From Lachnospiraceae bacterium (GTDB lineage Bacteria > Bacillota > Clostridia > Lachnospirales > Lachnospiraceae), in NCBI GenBank assembly GCA_009787745.1, contig WQST01000004.1, positions 1-33,286 on the forward strand: a stretch of 33,286 nt of DNA. Direction: 5' to 3'. The translations under genes were made by a program, and so were the position numbers. Of this stretch, positions 23,850-33,286 are shown piece by piece. Below the pieces are notes generated by a model. The model had not been told where the DNA came from and searched no databases. It saw nothing but the letters and a program-made list of their open reading frames with translations. Each line of letters starts with the position of its first letter. Positions within the stretch are counted from its first letter, which is position 1.

Positions 23850-25064
23850 TCAAGAAACAATCCCCTTCGTATCCCGTGCAATCATCAGTTCTTCGTCTGT
23901 CGGTACCGACATAACGGCGACTTTGCTGTTGGCTTTTGAGAATACTACTTCTTCACCCTTGATTTCATTCGCGGATTCATCTATTTCAATTCCTAAATAG
24001 CCTAAATACTCACAAACCATTGTCCGCACAACATTGTTATTCTCACCGATTCCAGCTGTAAAGCATATAATATCAACCCCGTTCATTGCCGCCGTATAAG
24101 CGCCGATATATTTAGCAATACGGTAAACATAAGCTTTCATTGCTCTGACCGCCTCTGCTTTTCCCGCCAAATAATCAGCCGTAATGTCCCGAAAATCCGA
24201 TGAACCGCCGTTTTGTAAACCGACCACACCTGATTTTTTATTAAGCATTGCGGTAACTTCTTGGATGCTCATCCCTTCTTTTAATGCTAAAAATTCAATA
24301 ATCGCCGGATCAATGTCACCTGACCGCGTCCCCATAATCAATCCTTCCAGCGGTGTTAAGCCCATTGATGTATCGATGCTTTTTCCGTTCTTAACCGCTG
24401 TCACACTGGCGCCGTTACCCAGATGACAGACGATAATTTTCAAATCTTCCAAACTGCGGGCCGCGTCTATTTTCGCTTGATACAGAAGCGCCGCGTGTTG
24501 TGAAACATAATTATGGCTGGTTCCGTGAAAGCCGTAGCGTCTTACTTTATATTTCTCGTAGTACTCATAGGGTATTCCATAAAGATAGGCTTCCTCCGGC
24601 ATCGTCTGATGAAAAGCCGTATCAAAAACCCCGACCATCGGCGTCCCGGGCATCAGCTCGCGGCAAGCCTGAACCCCGATTAAGTTGGCAGGGTTATGTA
24701 GCGGTGCTAAATCATTACACTCTTCTGTCGCCTTAATAACTTCATCAGTAATCAAAACCGAACTATGAAATTTCTCACCCCCATGTACTAAACGATGCCC
24801 AACCGCTCCAATTTCGCTAAAACTACTAAGCACTCCATTGACCGGATCGGTCAATGCGTTTAGAACTAATTTTACCGCTTTAAGATGGTCGTCCATCTTA
24901 ACCACATTCGTGATTTTATCCTTCCCCACCGCCTGATAAACCAGCTGACTCCCGTCGATTCCGATCCGTTCACAAATCCCCTTTGCAATCGTTTCTTCCG
25001 ACACACTATTAATCAACTGAAACTTAAGCGAAGAACTGCCGCAATTAATAACTAAAATATTCAT
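23850..25064 (-). CDS. ackA: Acetate kinase
   Basis: Acetate kinase converts acetyl phosphate and ADP to acetate and ATP, the final energy-yielding step of acetate fermentation. The 404-residue product has the family length and motifs: NILVINCGSSSLKFQ at the N-terminus, VGHRLVHGGEKF, DTAFHQTMP, RRYGFHGTSHNYVS, CHLGNGASVTAV, MGTRSGDIDP and FTAGIGENN. ATG 25064 is preferred to a start at 25094 since the family begins there and GGAG lies five bases upstream. No pta gene is adjacent. It ends at a good terminator and appears monocistronic. Confidence 0.97.
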   Translation of the reverse strand: MNILVINCGSSSLKFQLINSVSEETIAKGICERIGIDGSQLVYQAVGKDKITNVVKMDDHLKAVKLVLNALTDPVNGVLSSFSEIGAVGHRLVHGGEKFHSSVLITDEVIKATEECNDLAPLHNPANLIGVQACRELMPGTPMVGVFDTAFHQTMPEEAYLYGIPYEYYEKYKVRRYGFHGTSHNYVSQHAALLYQAKIDAARSLEDLKIIVCHLGNGASVTAVKNGKSIDTSMGLTPLEGLIMGTRSGDIDPAIIEFLALKEGMSIQEVTAMLNKKSGVVGLQNGGSSDFRDITADYLAGKAEAVRAMKAYVYRIAKYIGAYTAAMNGVDIICFTAGIGENNNVVRTMVCEYLGYLGIEIDESANEIKGEEVVFSKANSKVAVMSVPTDEELMIARDTKGIVS

Positions 25065-25134
25065 ATTCACTCCATTCCTTGTAAAAAAATACACAACCTA
25101 CATTTGAAAGTACTAACGTCATTATATCACGCTC

Positions 25135-25683
25135 TCACTTCCTGATAAACCCATTTCGCATTTGCCGGACATCGTTTACTGTTACCAAGGCGGAAGGGGT
25201 ATGCGATCTTATTAAATCAAGTGCTTCCGGAACGCTTTTACGCTTCAAATAAATCATCATAATATTAACTTCCCGCTCAAGCCCTTGTGCCGGAACCGTC
25301 GTCACACCGAAACCCTTTTCGCGAAGCAAAACATTAAGATTTTCTTTCTCGTCTTCTATCTCTTTGATAACATTACCCGCATCCATTTCTTCTGCTATCA
25401 TTACTTGAATTAAAGCCGTTCCCAATGCCAATTTGCCTTCAATAATAACACCGACATAATTCCCGCATGAAAAAGCAAGGCAATAAACCAAAGCTTTTAT
25501 CGGATCTTCTTTCAAGGTTCCTAAAACATTACTGACGACAATTATCCAAATTAATACTTCGACAAACCCTATTAACGCACCAAAAAGCTTTTCGCCGCGA
25601 TTAATTAAAACATTACGAACAGTCGCCAGCGACACTTCCACAAGTTTAGCCGCGAAAATAGCGAAATAAATCAAAATTTGCAT
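25135..25683 (-). CDS. UPF0316/DUF2179 membrane protein
   Basis: This 182-residue protein has three hydrophobic segments in the first half (about 1-20, 34-55, 63-82) and a soluble C-terminal part containing a DUF2179-like domain (EVNIMMIYLKRKSVPEALDLI). Proteins of this UPF0316 family are widespread in Bacillota and lack a defined function. ATG 25683 is chosen for its GGGGG ribosome binding site and for the membrane helix beginning at once; an earlier ATG in the hairpin region at 25746 would add 21 residues without support. It lies downstream of a large GH2 gene but is separated by a strong hairpin. Confidence 0.85.
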   Translation of the reverse strand: MQILIYFAIFAAKLVEVSLATVRNVLINRGEKLFGALIGFVEVLIWIIVVSNVLGTLKEDPIKALVYCLAFSCGNYVGVIIEGKLALGTALIQVMIAEEMDAGNVIKEIEDEKENLNVLLREKGFGVTTVPAQGLEREVNIMMIYLKRKSVPEALDLIRSHTPSALVTVNDVRQMRNGFIRK

Positions 25684-25720
25684 TTTATCCCCCACTAACC
25701 TCCATGCCTGCCAACAGCTG

Positions 25721-25754
25721 TATGAAAAGTGTCCGCTTGCGGACACTTTTCATA
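25721..25754 (-). terminator. Long hairpin overlapping the GH2 stop, probable terminator
   Basis: A perfect 16-base inverted repeat (25721-25736 and 25739-25754) with a two-base centre spans the end of the GH2 gene. The stop codon lies inside the first arm. On the minus strand the second arm ends CTTTTCATA but no long U-run follows, so it might attenuate or protect the transcript rather than fully terminate it. Confidence 0.55.
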
Positions 25755-28302
25755 CTCTACTCCATGATATGTGACTAATCGCCTGATAAGAATATAATGG
25801 TGCTTCTTTGTTAGCCGTCACACTTATAATGCAATCACCGGATTCACAGACAGTACTTAGTACCAGCAACGCGCGCCCGTGATAAGCCGCAATTCTATCA
25901 CCGCGAAAACTCTGATGAGACGACGGGTCGCCGTTATCTATACCGATTAATTTCGCCGCTCCTTCTACCTCAATATCCAAAACATCCATTGCTTGCGGGC
26001 AAAAATTTCCCGAGACATCCGTTATTTCAATTTCTACTTGAAAAATTCCCTCATCAGCTGTTAGTGAATAATTTCCTCCGTCATTATCAAGCTCTGAGTA
26101 ACCATTATCATCATAAATCCGCATCTTAATCCGTTCAGGCTTATCAGCTGAACGGATTTCATATCCGATAATTTCATTACCTTCCTCGTCATAGCCGACT
26201 AACCGCATACTGCCCGATTGATACGGTACATCCCACGAAAGAAACAAATCATCAGTACTCGGCAGATATCTTTTTTTCTCGAAATTCCCATATATCTGCG
26301 ACATCCCGTAAGCAGGATAATTCATCGCCTTTCGCCCATATGATTTCCCATTTACGAATAACTCCGCACTATCGCAATTAGTATATCCCAAAAACGGAAT
26401 GACTGTTCCTTCTTCTATATCTAAATTTAGATGCGGCAACAAATATGCCGTCGGCTCATCCCTCTTCCAAATGCTCTGATAAAAATAATAACCGTCCTTT
26501 TCAAACCCACAGGTATCAAGCGCTCCCGAACTGGCAGAACGTTCGGGCCAATGCGCTTCGCCCAGATAATCAATCCCCGTCCACATAAAGTCTCCGGCGA
26601 CATAATCATGTGTCATCGTGAACTTAAGCAATTTTCCGACTGTCACGGGAGTGCTGTAGTATGGTTTTTTACGCCAATCGAAAAGTTCAGCGTCATTAAA
26701 ATGATACTCACCACGGCTTCCGGCGATACTGGTATTTTCTGTTCCGATAATAGTCCATTCCGGATGAGCCGCATGGTCTAAAGCATAAAGTGTCCCGGCG
26801 GTATCACGCCAACGTCCCGCATAATTATAGCCGATCACATCCAGTTCACGCAAAAATTCCTGGGTCGCTTGTTTCGGCTCGGCACCTATTTGGTCGTTTC
26901 CTTGCGTTACGGGACGTTCAGGGTCAAGTGATTTGCAAATCCCTTTAAGCAGTCTTGCGGTCATATGTCCGTCAGGGTCAGTTTGGTCAGGCACTTCGTT
27001 ACCGATACTCCAAATTATGATCGAGGGACGATTGCGGTCGCGGTATAGCATTGCTTTTAAGTCTTGCTCATGGTATTCGTTAAACCACTCCGAATATCCG
27101 CGGCTTTGGTGGGTATTGGCGCCGCCCTCTTTACCTTTTAGCCATTTCCATTCATCAAAGGCTTCTTCCATAACCAGAAAACCTAACTCATCACATAAAT
27201 CAAGCAAGCCCGGGTCGGACGGATTATGTGCGGTACGAATCGCATTCACGCCCATCGCCTTTAGCTTAAGAAGGCGCCGGCGCCAAATAACCTTCGGTAC
27301 TGCCGCACCCATGCATCCGCCGTCATGGTGCAGGCAAACGCCATTAATTTTGTATCTTTGATTATTTAAAATAAAGCCTGATTTATTATCAAAACTAATC
27401 GTGCGGAAACCGATTCGGGTTTTTACTTCATCAAGCAGTTCTCCTGTCGGGTCATAGATTCCTGTCACAAGTTCATATAGATAAGGATTTTCGGGCGACC
27501 AAAGAATTGGCTTCGGTACGGAAAATTCCTGCTCTGACTTCCGCCCGTCTTCATCTTCCCATAACTCGTTAAGCGGTTTTAAATATTCACTGCCGGGAAA
27601 CGAGGCCGCATTTCCATAACCGTCAACCGTAACCTCATTTGTGACGACCTCATTCCCTAAATGGTCGTTTAATGTTGTTTTAAGCTTTGTAAATGCTTTT
27701 CCTTCAATCTTCGTTTCGACTGTAAAAGCCGCTTTTTCATCATTAATTTCCTGATTTTTGAGATAAATTCCATACGGCGGCAAATACGTTTCATTTAATT
27801 GATATAACCAAACCGAACGTGTGATGCCTGAACCTGAATACCAGCGGGAATTAGGCTGCGCTGAATTATCGATTTTTATATCGAGAACAATATTTATGAC
27901 ATTTATGTCATTTTCTTCCGCGGCATTGCACATCTCGTTGACCGCCGCTGTTATATCCCAGCCAAAAGGGGTATATCCGTAGACATGCCGACCTAACCTT
28001 TTTCCGTTAAGCCAGACTTCGGCAAGCATATAAGCACCCTCGAATTTAAGCAAAGTCCGCTTCATGGCAGTACTTTCTTTATCTAAAGTAAAAGTTTTCT
28101 TATACCAGCCAACCCCTGTTTCCACATATCCGCCTGACCCACATGACTTAGCATTCTCTGAAAAAGGGAAGTCAAGGCTAAAATCATGCGGTAATGTAAC
28201 CGCCCGATAGTTTGAAGTTTTGTCGCTGCCAATCGACACGGGAGGTACGGTCCCATGATAAAAAAACCAATCATTGTTTAACTTATTTCGTCCGGATCTC
28301 AT
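25750..28302 (-). CDS. Glycoside hydrolase family 2 beta-galactosidase-like protein
   Basis: The 850-residue retaining glycosidase has a GH2 sugar-binding domain (about 1-180, with YETGVGWYKK-like motif VETGVGWYKKTF), an immunoglobulin-like domain, and a TIM barrel with INGVCLHHDGG, acid/base E436 in IIWSIGNEVPDQ, and nucleophile E522 in IIGTENTS. C-terminal beta domains resemble DUF4982 and related modules, typical for Clostridia/Bacteroides beta-galactosidases. No signal peptide is visible, so it probably acts in the cytoplasm on imported oligosaccharides. ATG 28302 is preferred to 28314 because GGAGG lies five bases before it. The exact sugar (galactoside, glucuronide or another) is not certain. 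Confidence 0.88.
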   Translation of the reverse strand: MRSGRNKLNNDWFFYHGTVPPVSIGSDKTSNYRAVTLPHDFSLDFPFSENAKSCGSGGYVETGVGWYKKTFTLDKESTAMKRTLLKFEGAYMLAEVWLNGKRLGRHVYGYTPFGWDITAAVNEMCNAAEENDINVINIVLDIKIDNSAQPNSRWYSGSGITRSVWLYQLNETYLPPYGIYLKNQEINDEKAAFTVETKIEGKAFTKLKTTLNDHLGNEVVTNEVTVDGYGNAASFPGSEYLKPLNELWEDEDGRKSEQEFSVPKPILWSPENPYLYELVTGIYDPTGELLDEVKTRIGFRTISFDNKSGFILNNQRYKINGVCLHHDGGCMGAAVPKVIWRRRLLKLKAMGVNAIRTAHNPSDPGLLDLCDELGFLVMEEAFDEWKWLKGKEGGANTHQSRGYSEWFNEYHEQDLKAMLYRDRNRPSIIIWSIGNEVPDQTDPDGHMTARLLKGICKSLDPERPVTQGNDQIGAEPKQATQEFLRELDVIGYNYAGRWRDTAGTLYALDHAAHPEWTIIGTENTSIAGSRGEYHFNDAELFDWRKKPYYSTPVTVGKLLKFTMTHDYVAGDFMWTGIDYLGEAHWPERSASSGALDTCGFEKDGYYFYQSIWKRDEPTAYLLPHLNLDIEEGTVIPFLGYTNCDSAELFVNGKSYGRKAMNYPAYGMSQIYGNFEKKRYLPSTDDLFLSWDVPYQSGSMRLVGYDEEGNEIIGYEIRSADKPERIKMRIYDDNGYSELDNDGGNYSLTADEGIFQVEIEITDVSGNFCPQAMDVLDIEVEGAAKLIGIDNGDPSSHQSFRGDRIAAYHGRALLVLSTVCESGDCIISVTANKEAPLYSYQAISHISWSRV

Positions 28303-28346
28303 TCTTGCCTCCATCTAATAAATTTAAAAACTGTTTAAATGTGTTG

Positions 28347-28365
28347 AATTATTCCCGCAATAATT
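28347..28365. promoter_or_regulatory. Small dyad between divergent GH2 and chemoreceptor genes
   Basis: AATTATT-CCCGC-AATAATT is a perfect 7+5+7 inverted repeat in the 167-base space between the divergently transcribed GH2 and MCP genes. It might be an operator for either gene. The sequence is very AT-rich, so chance occurrence is possible. Confidence 0.25.
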
Positions 28366-28469
28366 ATATAATGTGTTATAACTTGTGAAGAAGATGGTAT
28401 TAATTCAACCCAAATTCCTAACTTTTCTATATTATACTATATTTTCACTTCGAAAGCGAGGATAATGCT

Positions 28470-30128
28470 ATGGTAACCAAAAATAATATGTCCCTGAAAG
28501 AAATACATCAATACGTGTCAAAAACTGTCTCAATTTTATCAGCTATTGTAACGGCATTTTTGGTTACGGTTTGTCTTTCCGTCGCTATGTTAAATCATAT
28601 TAATAACAACAAATCCGAAATGACATTGCTTAGCAGTAATATTATGCATAATAATGATTCATTAATTAAGTTAGTGCAATCCTTTATCATCACAGGTGAT
28701 AGCAAAGTCTTCGATTCCTATAACAAAATGTTGAACGACCCTGATGTCTTTGACAACAAGCTGAACCGCATGATGGAAATCGGACTCAGTAAAACCGAAA
28801 CCGAACTTGTCGATAAAATTCTCGGCATCCTTGATGAACTGGCGGCTATCGAAGATAATGCCATCGCCGCTTTAGAAGCCAACGACCATGAGCTTGCCAT
28901 CGCGACTTTATTTAGCCCTGCTTATACTAATTATGACGCCGAGTTAGCAAAGCTGACGCTTTTACTTATTGATACGATTGAACAGCGTTATAATCGAATC
29001 GATGTTATATTTCAAATGATAATTTACTTATTATTAGCTATGACAATTATTTTGTTTATTTATACCAGCATTACTACTAATAAGATGCAGAAGTGGCAAA
29101 GCGAACGAACCCTTGGTCCCATTAAAGCAATCAGCGATATTGCCAACCAAATCGCTAACGGTTATATCGATGTCGAGATGCATAAGGAAAATGATGATGA
29201 AATCGGTGCCTTAATTGACTCGTTTAATAATATGGTACTCAGTGTCAGAAAGCAAACCGAAATCGTCGAAGTCATGGCGACAGGTGATTTTTCTGTAAGT
29301 GTTGAATTAAGAAATGATAAGGATGTGCTTAATATCGCCATTAAGGATATGATTGAGATGACATCCCAAACCTTAAATCTTATCAAGAAATCCGCTAATA
29401 ATGTCAACGATACTACCAGAGAAATGGAAGCTGAAAGTAATAATCTTGTCAATATAACTAATAAACAGTTGGATTCAACCGCCAAATTGGCGGCAGTCGT
29501 TGCAAACCTGTTCGATGAAGCAACCAAAAATGCCGTTAACGCGAAGCAAGTTTCCGCACTCTCATCCCAAATCCATGATGATGCCGTTGTCGGCAGTGAC
29601 ATGGCGAAGTTAGTGGTCAACAAAATGGAAGAGACGAGAACTGCTGTCGATGGGATTACTGATATTATGAATACTATTGAAGGTATTGCTTATCAGACTA
29701 ATTTATTAGCTTTGAATGCTTCCATTGAGGCGGCAAGAGCAGGCGAGCATGGGAAAGGGTTCGCTGTCGTCGCGGATCAGGTTCGCCAGTTAGCCGGGCA
29801 AAGCAGTCAGGCGGTTGAAAAGAGTGCGGGTATTATTAAAAGTGTCACTGAAAGAACCGCCGAAGGAGCCAAACTTTCCAATCAGGCGGCAGAAGCGCTT
29901 AAGCAAATTGTCGAAGGAATTAATCAGGTCTCGCAGTCAATGTTCAATATTTCTGAATCTTTGGCTACACAGAACTCAGAAATCGCCGAAACCAGTGCTA
30001 ATATTAAGGCTTTCAACCAACAAATTCATGATATCGTCACGACCGCCCAAGATAGCGCTGAATCAAGTACGAATCTGTTAACGGATGTCGAGGGACTTAA
30101 TACCTTGATTTCACAGTATAAGTTTTGA
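28470..30128 (+). CDS. Methyl-accepting chemotaxis protein
   Basis: This 552-residue chemoreceptor has TM1 near residues 18-41, an extracytoplasmic four-helix-bundle-like sensor domain to about 178, TM2 near 180-202, a HAMP domain (KAISDIANQIANGYIDVEM region), and a cytoplasmic signalling domain with the conserved hairpin tip EGIAYQTNLLALNASIEAAR followed by GKGFAVVADQVRQLA. It should pass a signal to CheW/CheA. GAGG precedes ATG 28470. The ligand is unknown. The gene is convergent with ppdK and ends before a shared hairpin. No other chemotaxis genes are in the window. Confidence 0.95.
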   Translation: MVTKNNMSLKEIHQYVSKTVSILSAIVTAFLVTVCLSVAMLNHINNNKSEMTLLSSNIMHNNDSLIKLVQSFIITGDSKVFDSYNKMLNDPDVFDNKLNRMMEIGLSKTETELVDKILGILDELAAIEDNAIAALEANDHELAIATLFSPAYTNYDAELAKLTLLLIDTIEQRYNRIDVIFQMIIYLLLAMTIILFIYTSITTNKMQKWQSERTLGPIKAISDIANQIANGYIDVEMHKENDDEIGALIDSFNNMVLSVRKQTEIVEVMATGDFSVSVELRNDKDVLNIAIKDMIEMTSQTLNLIKKSANNVNDTTREMEAESNNLVNITNKQLDSTAKLAAVVANLFDEATKNAVNAKQVSALSSQIHDDAVVGSDMAKLVVNKMEETRTAVDGITDIMNTIEGIAYQTNLLALNASIEAARAGEHGKGFAVVADQVRQLAGQSSQAVEKSAGIIKSVTERTAEGAKLSNQAAEALKQIVEGINQVSQSMFNISESLATQNSEIAETSANIKAFNQQIHDIVTTAQDSAESSTNLLTDVEGLNTLISQYKF

Positions 30129-30189
30129 TGATTAAAGCGCAGAACCTCTGTTAAGCATTAGAGAACTTCGTTTCGCTCAGGAATATAAA

Positions 30190-30224
30190 AATATAGCCCA
30201 CTACTAAATGCAGTGGGCTATATT
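30190..30224. terminator. Bidirectional terminator between mcp and ppdK
   Basis: A perfect 13-base-pair stem (30190-30202 and 30212-30224) with a nine-base loop lies between the two convergent genes. On the minus strand it is followed by a T-rich stretch (TTTTATATT); on the plus strand by an AT-rich sequence. It can terminate both transcripts. Confidence 0.85.
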
Positions 30225-30244
30225 AATTATTTATTTAATTACGC

Positions 30245-32896
30245 TTAACCGTGAATAACTTTTCCGCCTTCTTCAGCATGTAACGCTGCTTGCGCGGCGG
30301 CAAGTCTGGCGATCGGGACACGGAAAGGTGAACATGATACATAATCCAGTCCGGCATTGTAGCAGAATTCAATACTACTGGGGTCGCCGCCATGTTCGCC
30401 GCAGATACCAAGCTTGATGCCCGGTCTTGCTTTACGGCCTTTTTCACATGCCATCTGAACCAAGAAACCGACACCGCTCTGGTCAAGGCGAGCAAACGGA
30501 TCTGATTCATAAATCTGTTGTTTGTAATACTCATCAATGAATTTTCCTGTATCATCACGTGAGAAACCAAATGTCATCTGCGTTAAGTCGTTAGTACCAA
30601 AGGAGAAGAAGGCGGCTTCTTCGGCAACTTCATCAGCCAAGATACAAGCACGGGGAATTTCCATCATCGTTCCGACTAAATATTCTATATCGGAATTTTT
30701 CTCTTTCTTAACCAACTCAGCGGTTTCCACAACGATATCTTTAACGAACTTAAATTCTTTCTTCTCGCCCGTCAAAGGAATCATGATTTCGGGAACAATG
30801 TTAAAGCCTTTTTCGTTCTTAACTTCAATAGCGGCTTCCATAACCGCTCTGGTCTGCATCTTGGCAATTTCAGGATAAGTAACCATCAGGCGCAAGCCAC
30901 GATGACCCATCATCGGGTTAAACTCATGGAGGGAATTACAGATATCTTTAACTTCCTGCACGGTCATGCCCATATCTTTTGCTAATGAAGCAATCGCATC
31001 TTCATCAGTCGGAACGAATTCATGGAGAGGGGGATCAAGGAAACGAATTGTGACAGGGAACTCGCCCATAACTTCGTAGATACCTTTAAAGTCGCCCTTC
31101 TGGAAAGGAATCAAAGCATTAAGCGCTTTTTCTCTCATTTCTACATTCGGGGCAAGGATCATTTCACGGATTCTCGGAATACGGTCAGGCTCAAAGAACA
31201 TATGTTCTGTTCTGGTCAGGCCGATACCTTCGGCACCGAATTCAAGCGCTTTACGAGCTTCATCGGGAGCGTCAGCATTGGTACGAACCTTAATCTTACG
31301 GTATTTGTCAGCCCATTTCATAATTTGTGAGAAATTAGCATTTCCGTCGATAGTCGCGTCAATTGTTGCAATATCACCGTCATAAACTTTTCCTGCCGTA
31401 CCGTCTAATGAAATATAATCGCCTTCATTATAGGTTTTGCCGCCTAATTTGAAAAATTTCTCTTCTTCATTGATCGTAATATCACCGCAACCGCAAACAC
31501 AAGCTGTTCCCATTCCGCGGGCAACAACGGCGGCGTGAGAGGTCATTCCGCCGCGGACGGTTAAGATACCCTCGGCGGCGTGCATACCTTCGATATCTTC
31601 AGGGGATGTTTCCAAACGAACGAGGATAACCCTGTTTCCTGCATCGGCGGCGGCTTTAGCTGTCGCGGCGGTAAAATAGACTTTACCTGCGGCGGCACCG
31701 GGTGATGCGGGAAGGGCGGCGCCGATAACCGTTCCGGCCGCAAGCGCTTTCGGGTCAAAGGTCGGATGCAGTAACTGATCGAGTGACTTCGCATCAATTC
31801 TAAGCACGGCGTCTTTATCGGTAATCATGCCTTCATTAACCATATCAACGGCGATCTGTAAAGCTGCCGAAGCAGTTCTCTTGCCGGCTCTGGTCTGGAG
31901 GAAATAAAGTTTTCCGTCTTCAACCGTAAACTCCATATCCTGCATATCTTTATAATGTTTTTCTAAGATTTGCGTAATTTCGATAAATTTGTTGTAGCAT
32001 TCAGGCCATTCTTTCGCCATTTCGGTAATCGGATTCGGCGTGCGGATACCTGCGACAACGTCTTCACCCTGTGCATTGGCAAGATATTCACCGTAGATTT
32101 GGTTAGTCCCGTTAGATGGGTTACGGGTAAAGGCAACGCCTGTCCCTGATGTATCGCCCATATTTCCGAAAACCATCGCCTGAACGTTGACAGCGGTACC
32201 CCAATCGCCGGGGATATCATTCATACGGCGATAAATGATGGCGCGTTCGTTATTCCATGAACGGAAGACGGCGCGGATCGCTTCCATCAATTGAACCTTC
32301 GGATCCTGAGGGAAATCGTCGTTCTTGTTATCTTTGTAAATTTGCTTGTAACGTTTGATAACTTCCTGTAAATCTGCGGCAGTAAGCTCGTAATCATAAT
32401 GAATCCCTTTGGATTCTTTGATTTCTTCCAGAACTTTTTCGAAAAGCTGTTTGCTTACGTCCATAACAACGTCTGAGAACATTTGAATGAAACGGCGATA
32501 TGAATCATATGCAAAACGCGGATTGCCGCTTTTAGCCGCCATACCTTCAACGGAAACATCATTCAAACCAAGATTCAGGATCGTATCCATCATCCCGGGC
32601 ATCGATGCGCGCGAACCCGAACGAACTGAAACCAGTAACGGGTTATCGGTATCACCGAATGATTTGCCTTGTTTCTTTTCAAGTGAAGCAAGACATTTAA
32701 AAATTTCATCTTCCATCTCTTTCGAAACAGTTTTCCCTTGCTCATAGTAATTAGTACAGGCTTCCGTGGTAACCGTAAAACCTTGCGGGATCGGCAGGCC
32801 CAAATTGGTCATTTCTGCCAAGTTAGCGCCCTTTCCTCCCAAAAGATTGCGCATTTCTGCACTTCCTTCTTCAAACTCATAAACCCATTTTGCCAT
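30245..32896 (-). CDS. ppdK: Pyruvate, phosphate dikinase
   Basis: PPDK interconverts pyruvate, ATP and phosphate with phosphoenolpyruvate, AMP and pyrophosphate; in anaerobes it works in glycolysis or gluconeogenesis. The 883-residue protein has the full three-domain structure: N-terminal nucleotide-binding domain (LLGGKGANLAEM; VSVRSGSRASMPGMMDT), central phosphohistidine domain with GGMTSHAAVVARGMG around residue 455, and a C-terminal PEP/pyruvate domain with the catalytic C832 in GICGEHGGDPSS. AAAGGATTGGT precedes ATG 32896. It appears monocistronic. Confidence 0.97.
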   Translation of the reverse strand: MAKWVYEFEEGSAEMRNLLGGKGANLAEMTNLGLPIPQGFTVTTEACTNYYEQGKTVSKEMEDEIFKCLASLEKKQGKSFGDTDNPLLVSVRSGSRASMPGMMDTILNLGLNDVSVEGMAAKSGNPRFAYDSYRRFIQMFSDVVMDVSKQLFEKVLEEIKESKGIHYDYELTAADLQEVIKRYKQIYKDNKNDDFPQDPKVQLMEAIRAVFRSWNNERAIIYRRMNDIPGDWGTAVNVQAMVFGNMGDTSGTGVAFTRNPSNGTNQIYGEYLANAQGEDVVAGIRTPNPITEMAKEWPECYNKFIEITQILEKHYKDMQDMEFTVEDGKLYFLQTRAGKRTASAALQIAVDMVNEGMITDKDAVLRIDAKSLDQLLHPTFDPKALAAGTVIGAALPASPGAAAGKVYFTAATAKAAADAGNRVILVRLETSPEDIEGMHAAEGILTVRGGMTSHAAVVARGMGTACVCGCGDITINEEEKFFKLGGKTYNEGDYISLDGTAGKVYDGDIATIDATIDGNANFSQIMKWADKYRKIKVRTNADAPDEARKALEFGAEGIGLTRTEHMFFEPDRIPRIREMILAPNVEMREKALNALIPFQKGDFKGIYEVMGEFPVTIRFLDPPLHEFVPTDEDAIASLAKDMGMTVQEVKDICNSLHEFNPMMGHRGLRLMVTYPEIAKMQTRAVMEAAIEVKNEKGFNIVPEIMIPLTGEKKEFKFVKDIVVETAELVKKEKNSDIEYLVGTMMEIPRACILADEVAEEAAFFSFGTNDLTQMTFGFSRDDTGKFIDEYYKQQIYESDPFARLDQSGVGFLVQMACEKGRKARPGIKLGICGEHGGDPSSIEFCYNAGLDYVSCSPFRVPIARLAAAQAALHAEEGGKVIHG

Positions 32897-33043
32897 TTTT
32901 TACCAATCCTTTCGTTTTTATATTTTTACCTTTATCAAAAATAGATAAAGTAACATGCTAATAATTACTATAACATAAAATGGAAATTTGTACAGCCTTA
33001 AATTGAAGGTATTTTTGATTTTCCCGCGAACTGTTGTTCTTTT

Positions 33044-33286
33044 TCATAGCGGCTTGCTGTCGCCGTGATAAACTTGACTCATCGTCACCAGTGCTAAGGC
33101 GGAAAATACCATTGCATAGGGGAAAAGTGTCATATAAGAATAATATTCTAAAAGAAAACCTGAAAATATCGGGGTGAAAATTTGCGCCGCCATCGAAAAA
33201 ATATAGTATATACCCGTAAACCTGCCGATATTATGCCCTTTACTCATTTCGACGACCATCGGGTATGAATTGACGTTTATCATCGC
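33044..33286 (-). CDS. MFS transporter, C-terminal part (runs off window)
   Basis: This is the final 80 codons of a major facilitator superfamily transporter; the reading frame stays open through the window edge. Two or three hydrophobic segments are visible with NVNSYPMVVEMSKGHNIGRFTGIYYIFSMAAQ, a loop-helix pattern known from the GPH/SLC45-like sugar or symporter MFS group. The part seen is too short for a substrate call. The 147 bases between its stop and ppdK hold no clear feature. Confidence 0.8.
   Translation of the reverse strand, partial: AMINVNSYPMVVEMSKGHNIGRFTGIYYIFSMAAQIFTPIFSGFLLEYYSYMTLFPYAMVFSALALVTMSQVYHGDSKPL

Noticed and set aside
1..33286. CRISPR arrays, tRNA, rRNA, insertion sequences or prophage genes
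   Set aside because: No regularly spaced repeats, RNA gene signatures, transposase or phage proteins were seen.

Overview
The window looks like chromosomal DNA of an anaerobic, fermentative member of the Bacillota (Clostridia-like). The evidence is a CIRCE-controlled groES-groEL operon, acetate kinase, pyruvate phosphate dikinase, AGGAGG-type ribosome binding sites throughout, and an Agr-type peptide quorum-sensing system. Genus and species cannot be read from the sequence.

Layout. 1-853: start of groEL, groES and their CIRCE/promoter region (minus strand). 920-4086: a three-gene ABC transporter operon (two ATPases and an ABC-2 permease) behind a promoter and a TetR-style dyad. 4099-4203: a palindromic MITE-like repeat. 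4228-5397: a PatB/MalY-like PLP protein with Met in place of the cofactor-binding lysine. 5857-7401: a GH43 beta-xylosidase/arabinofuranosidase. 7431-23684: a visibly AT-richer block, all on the minus strand, that is the main interest. 23756-33286: ordinary genes (ackA, a UPF0316/DUF2179 membrane protein, a GH2 beta-galactosidase, a chemoreceptor, ppdK and the end of an MFS transporter).

The minus-strand block reads as a quorum-sensing-linked biosynthetic gene cluster. In order of transcription: LytTR response regulator, AgrC-like kinase, AgrB, a small AgrD autoinducer precursor (51 aa, inner ring predicted as C-W-V-F-Y), a nitrilase-fold protein, two U32 proteins with UbiV-like and UbiU-like cysteine patterns, an ABC-2 exporter (ATPase and two permeases), a SAM methyltransferase, a second nitrilase-fold protein, a PaaK-like adenylating enzyme, a 3-dehydroquinate-synthase-II homologue, a second PaaK-like enzyme, an amidohydrolase, and a DhnA/LacD-type aldolase. 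Aldolase plus DHQS-II is the GriI/GriH pair that makes 3-amino-4-hydroxybenzoate from aspartate semialdehyde and DHAP. With PaaK-like ligases and an amidohydrolase, it resembles the benzoxazole routes (nataxazole NatL2/NatAM; closoxazoles of Clostridium cavendishii).

Three features make this cluster unusual: (i) a UbiU/UbiV-like pair, which could be an oxygen-independent hydroxylase acting in secondary metabolism; (ii) two nitrilase-superfamily proteins that both carry Gly at the catalytic Cys position; (iii) a dedicated agr circuit upstream, with 9-12-9 direct repeats before agrB. A working model is that AIP signalling switches on synthesis of an aromatic, possibly benzoxazole, metabolite that is hydroxylated, methylated and exported. 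The product and the regulatory link are inferred.
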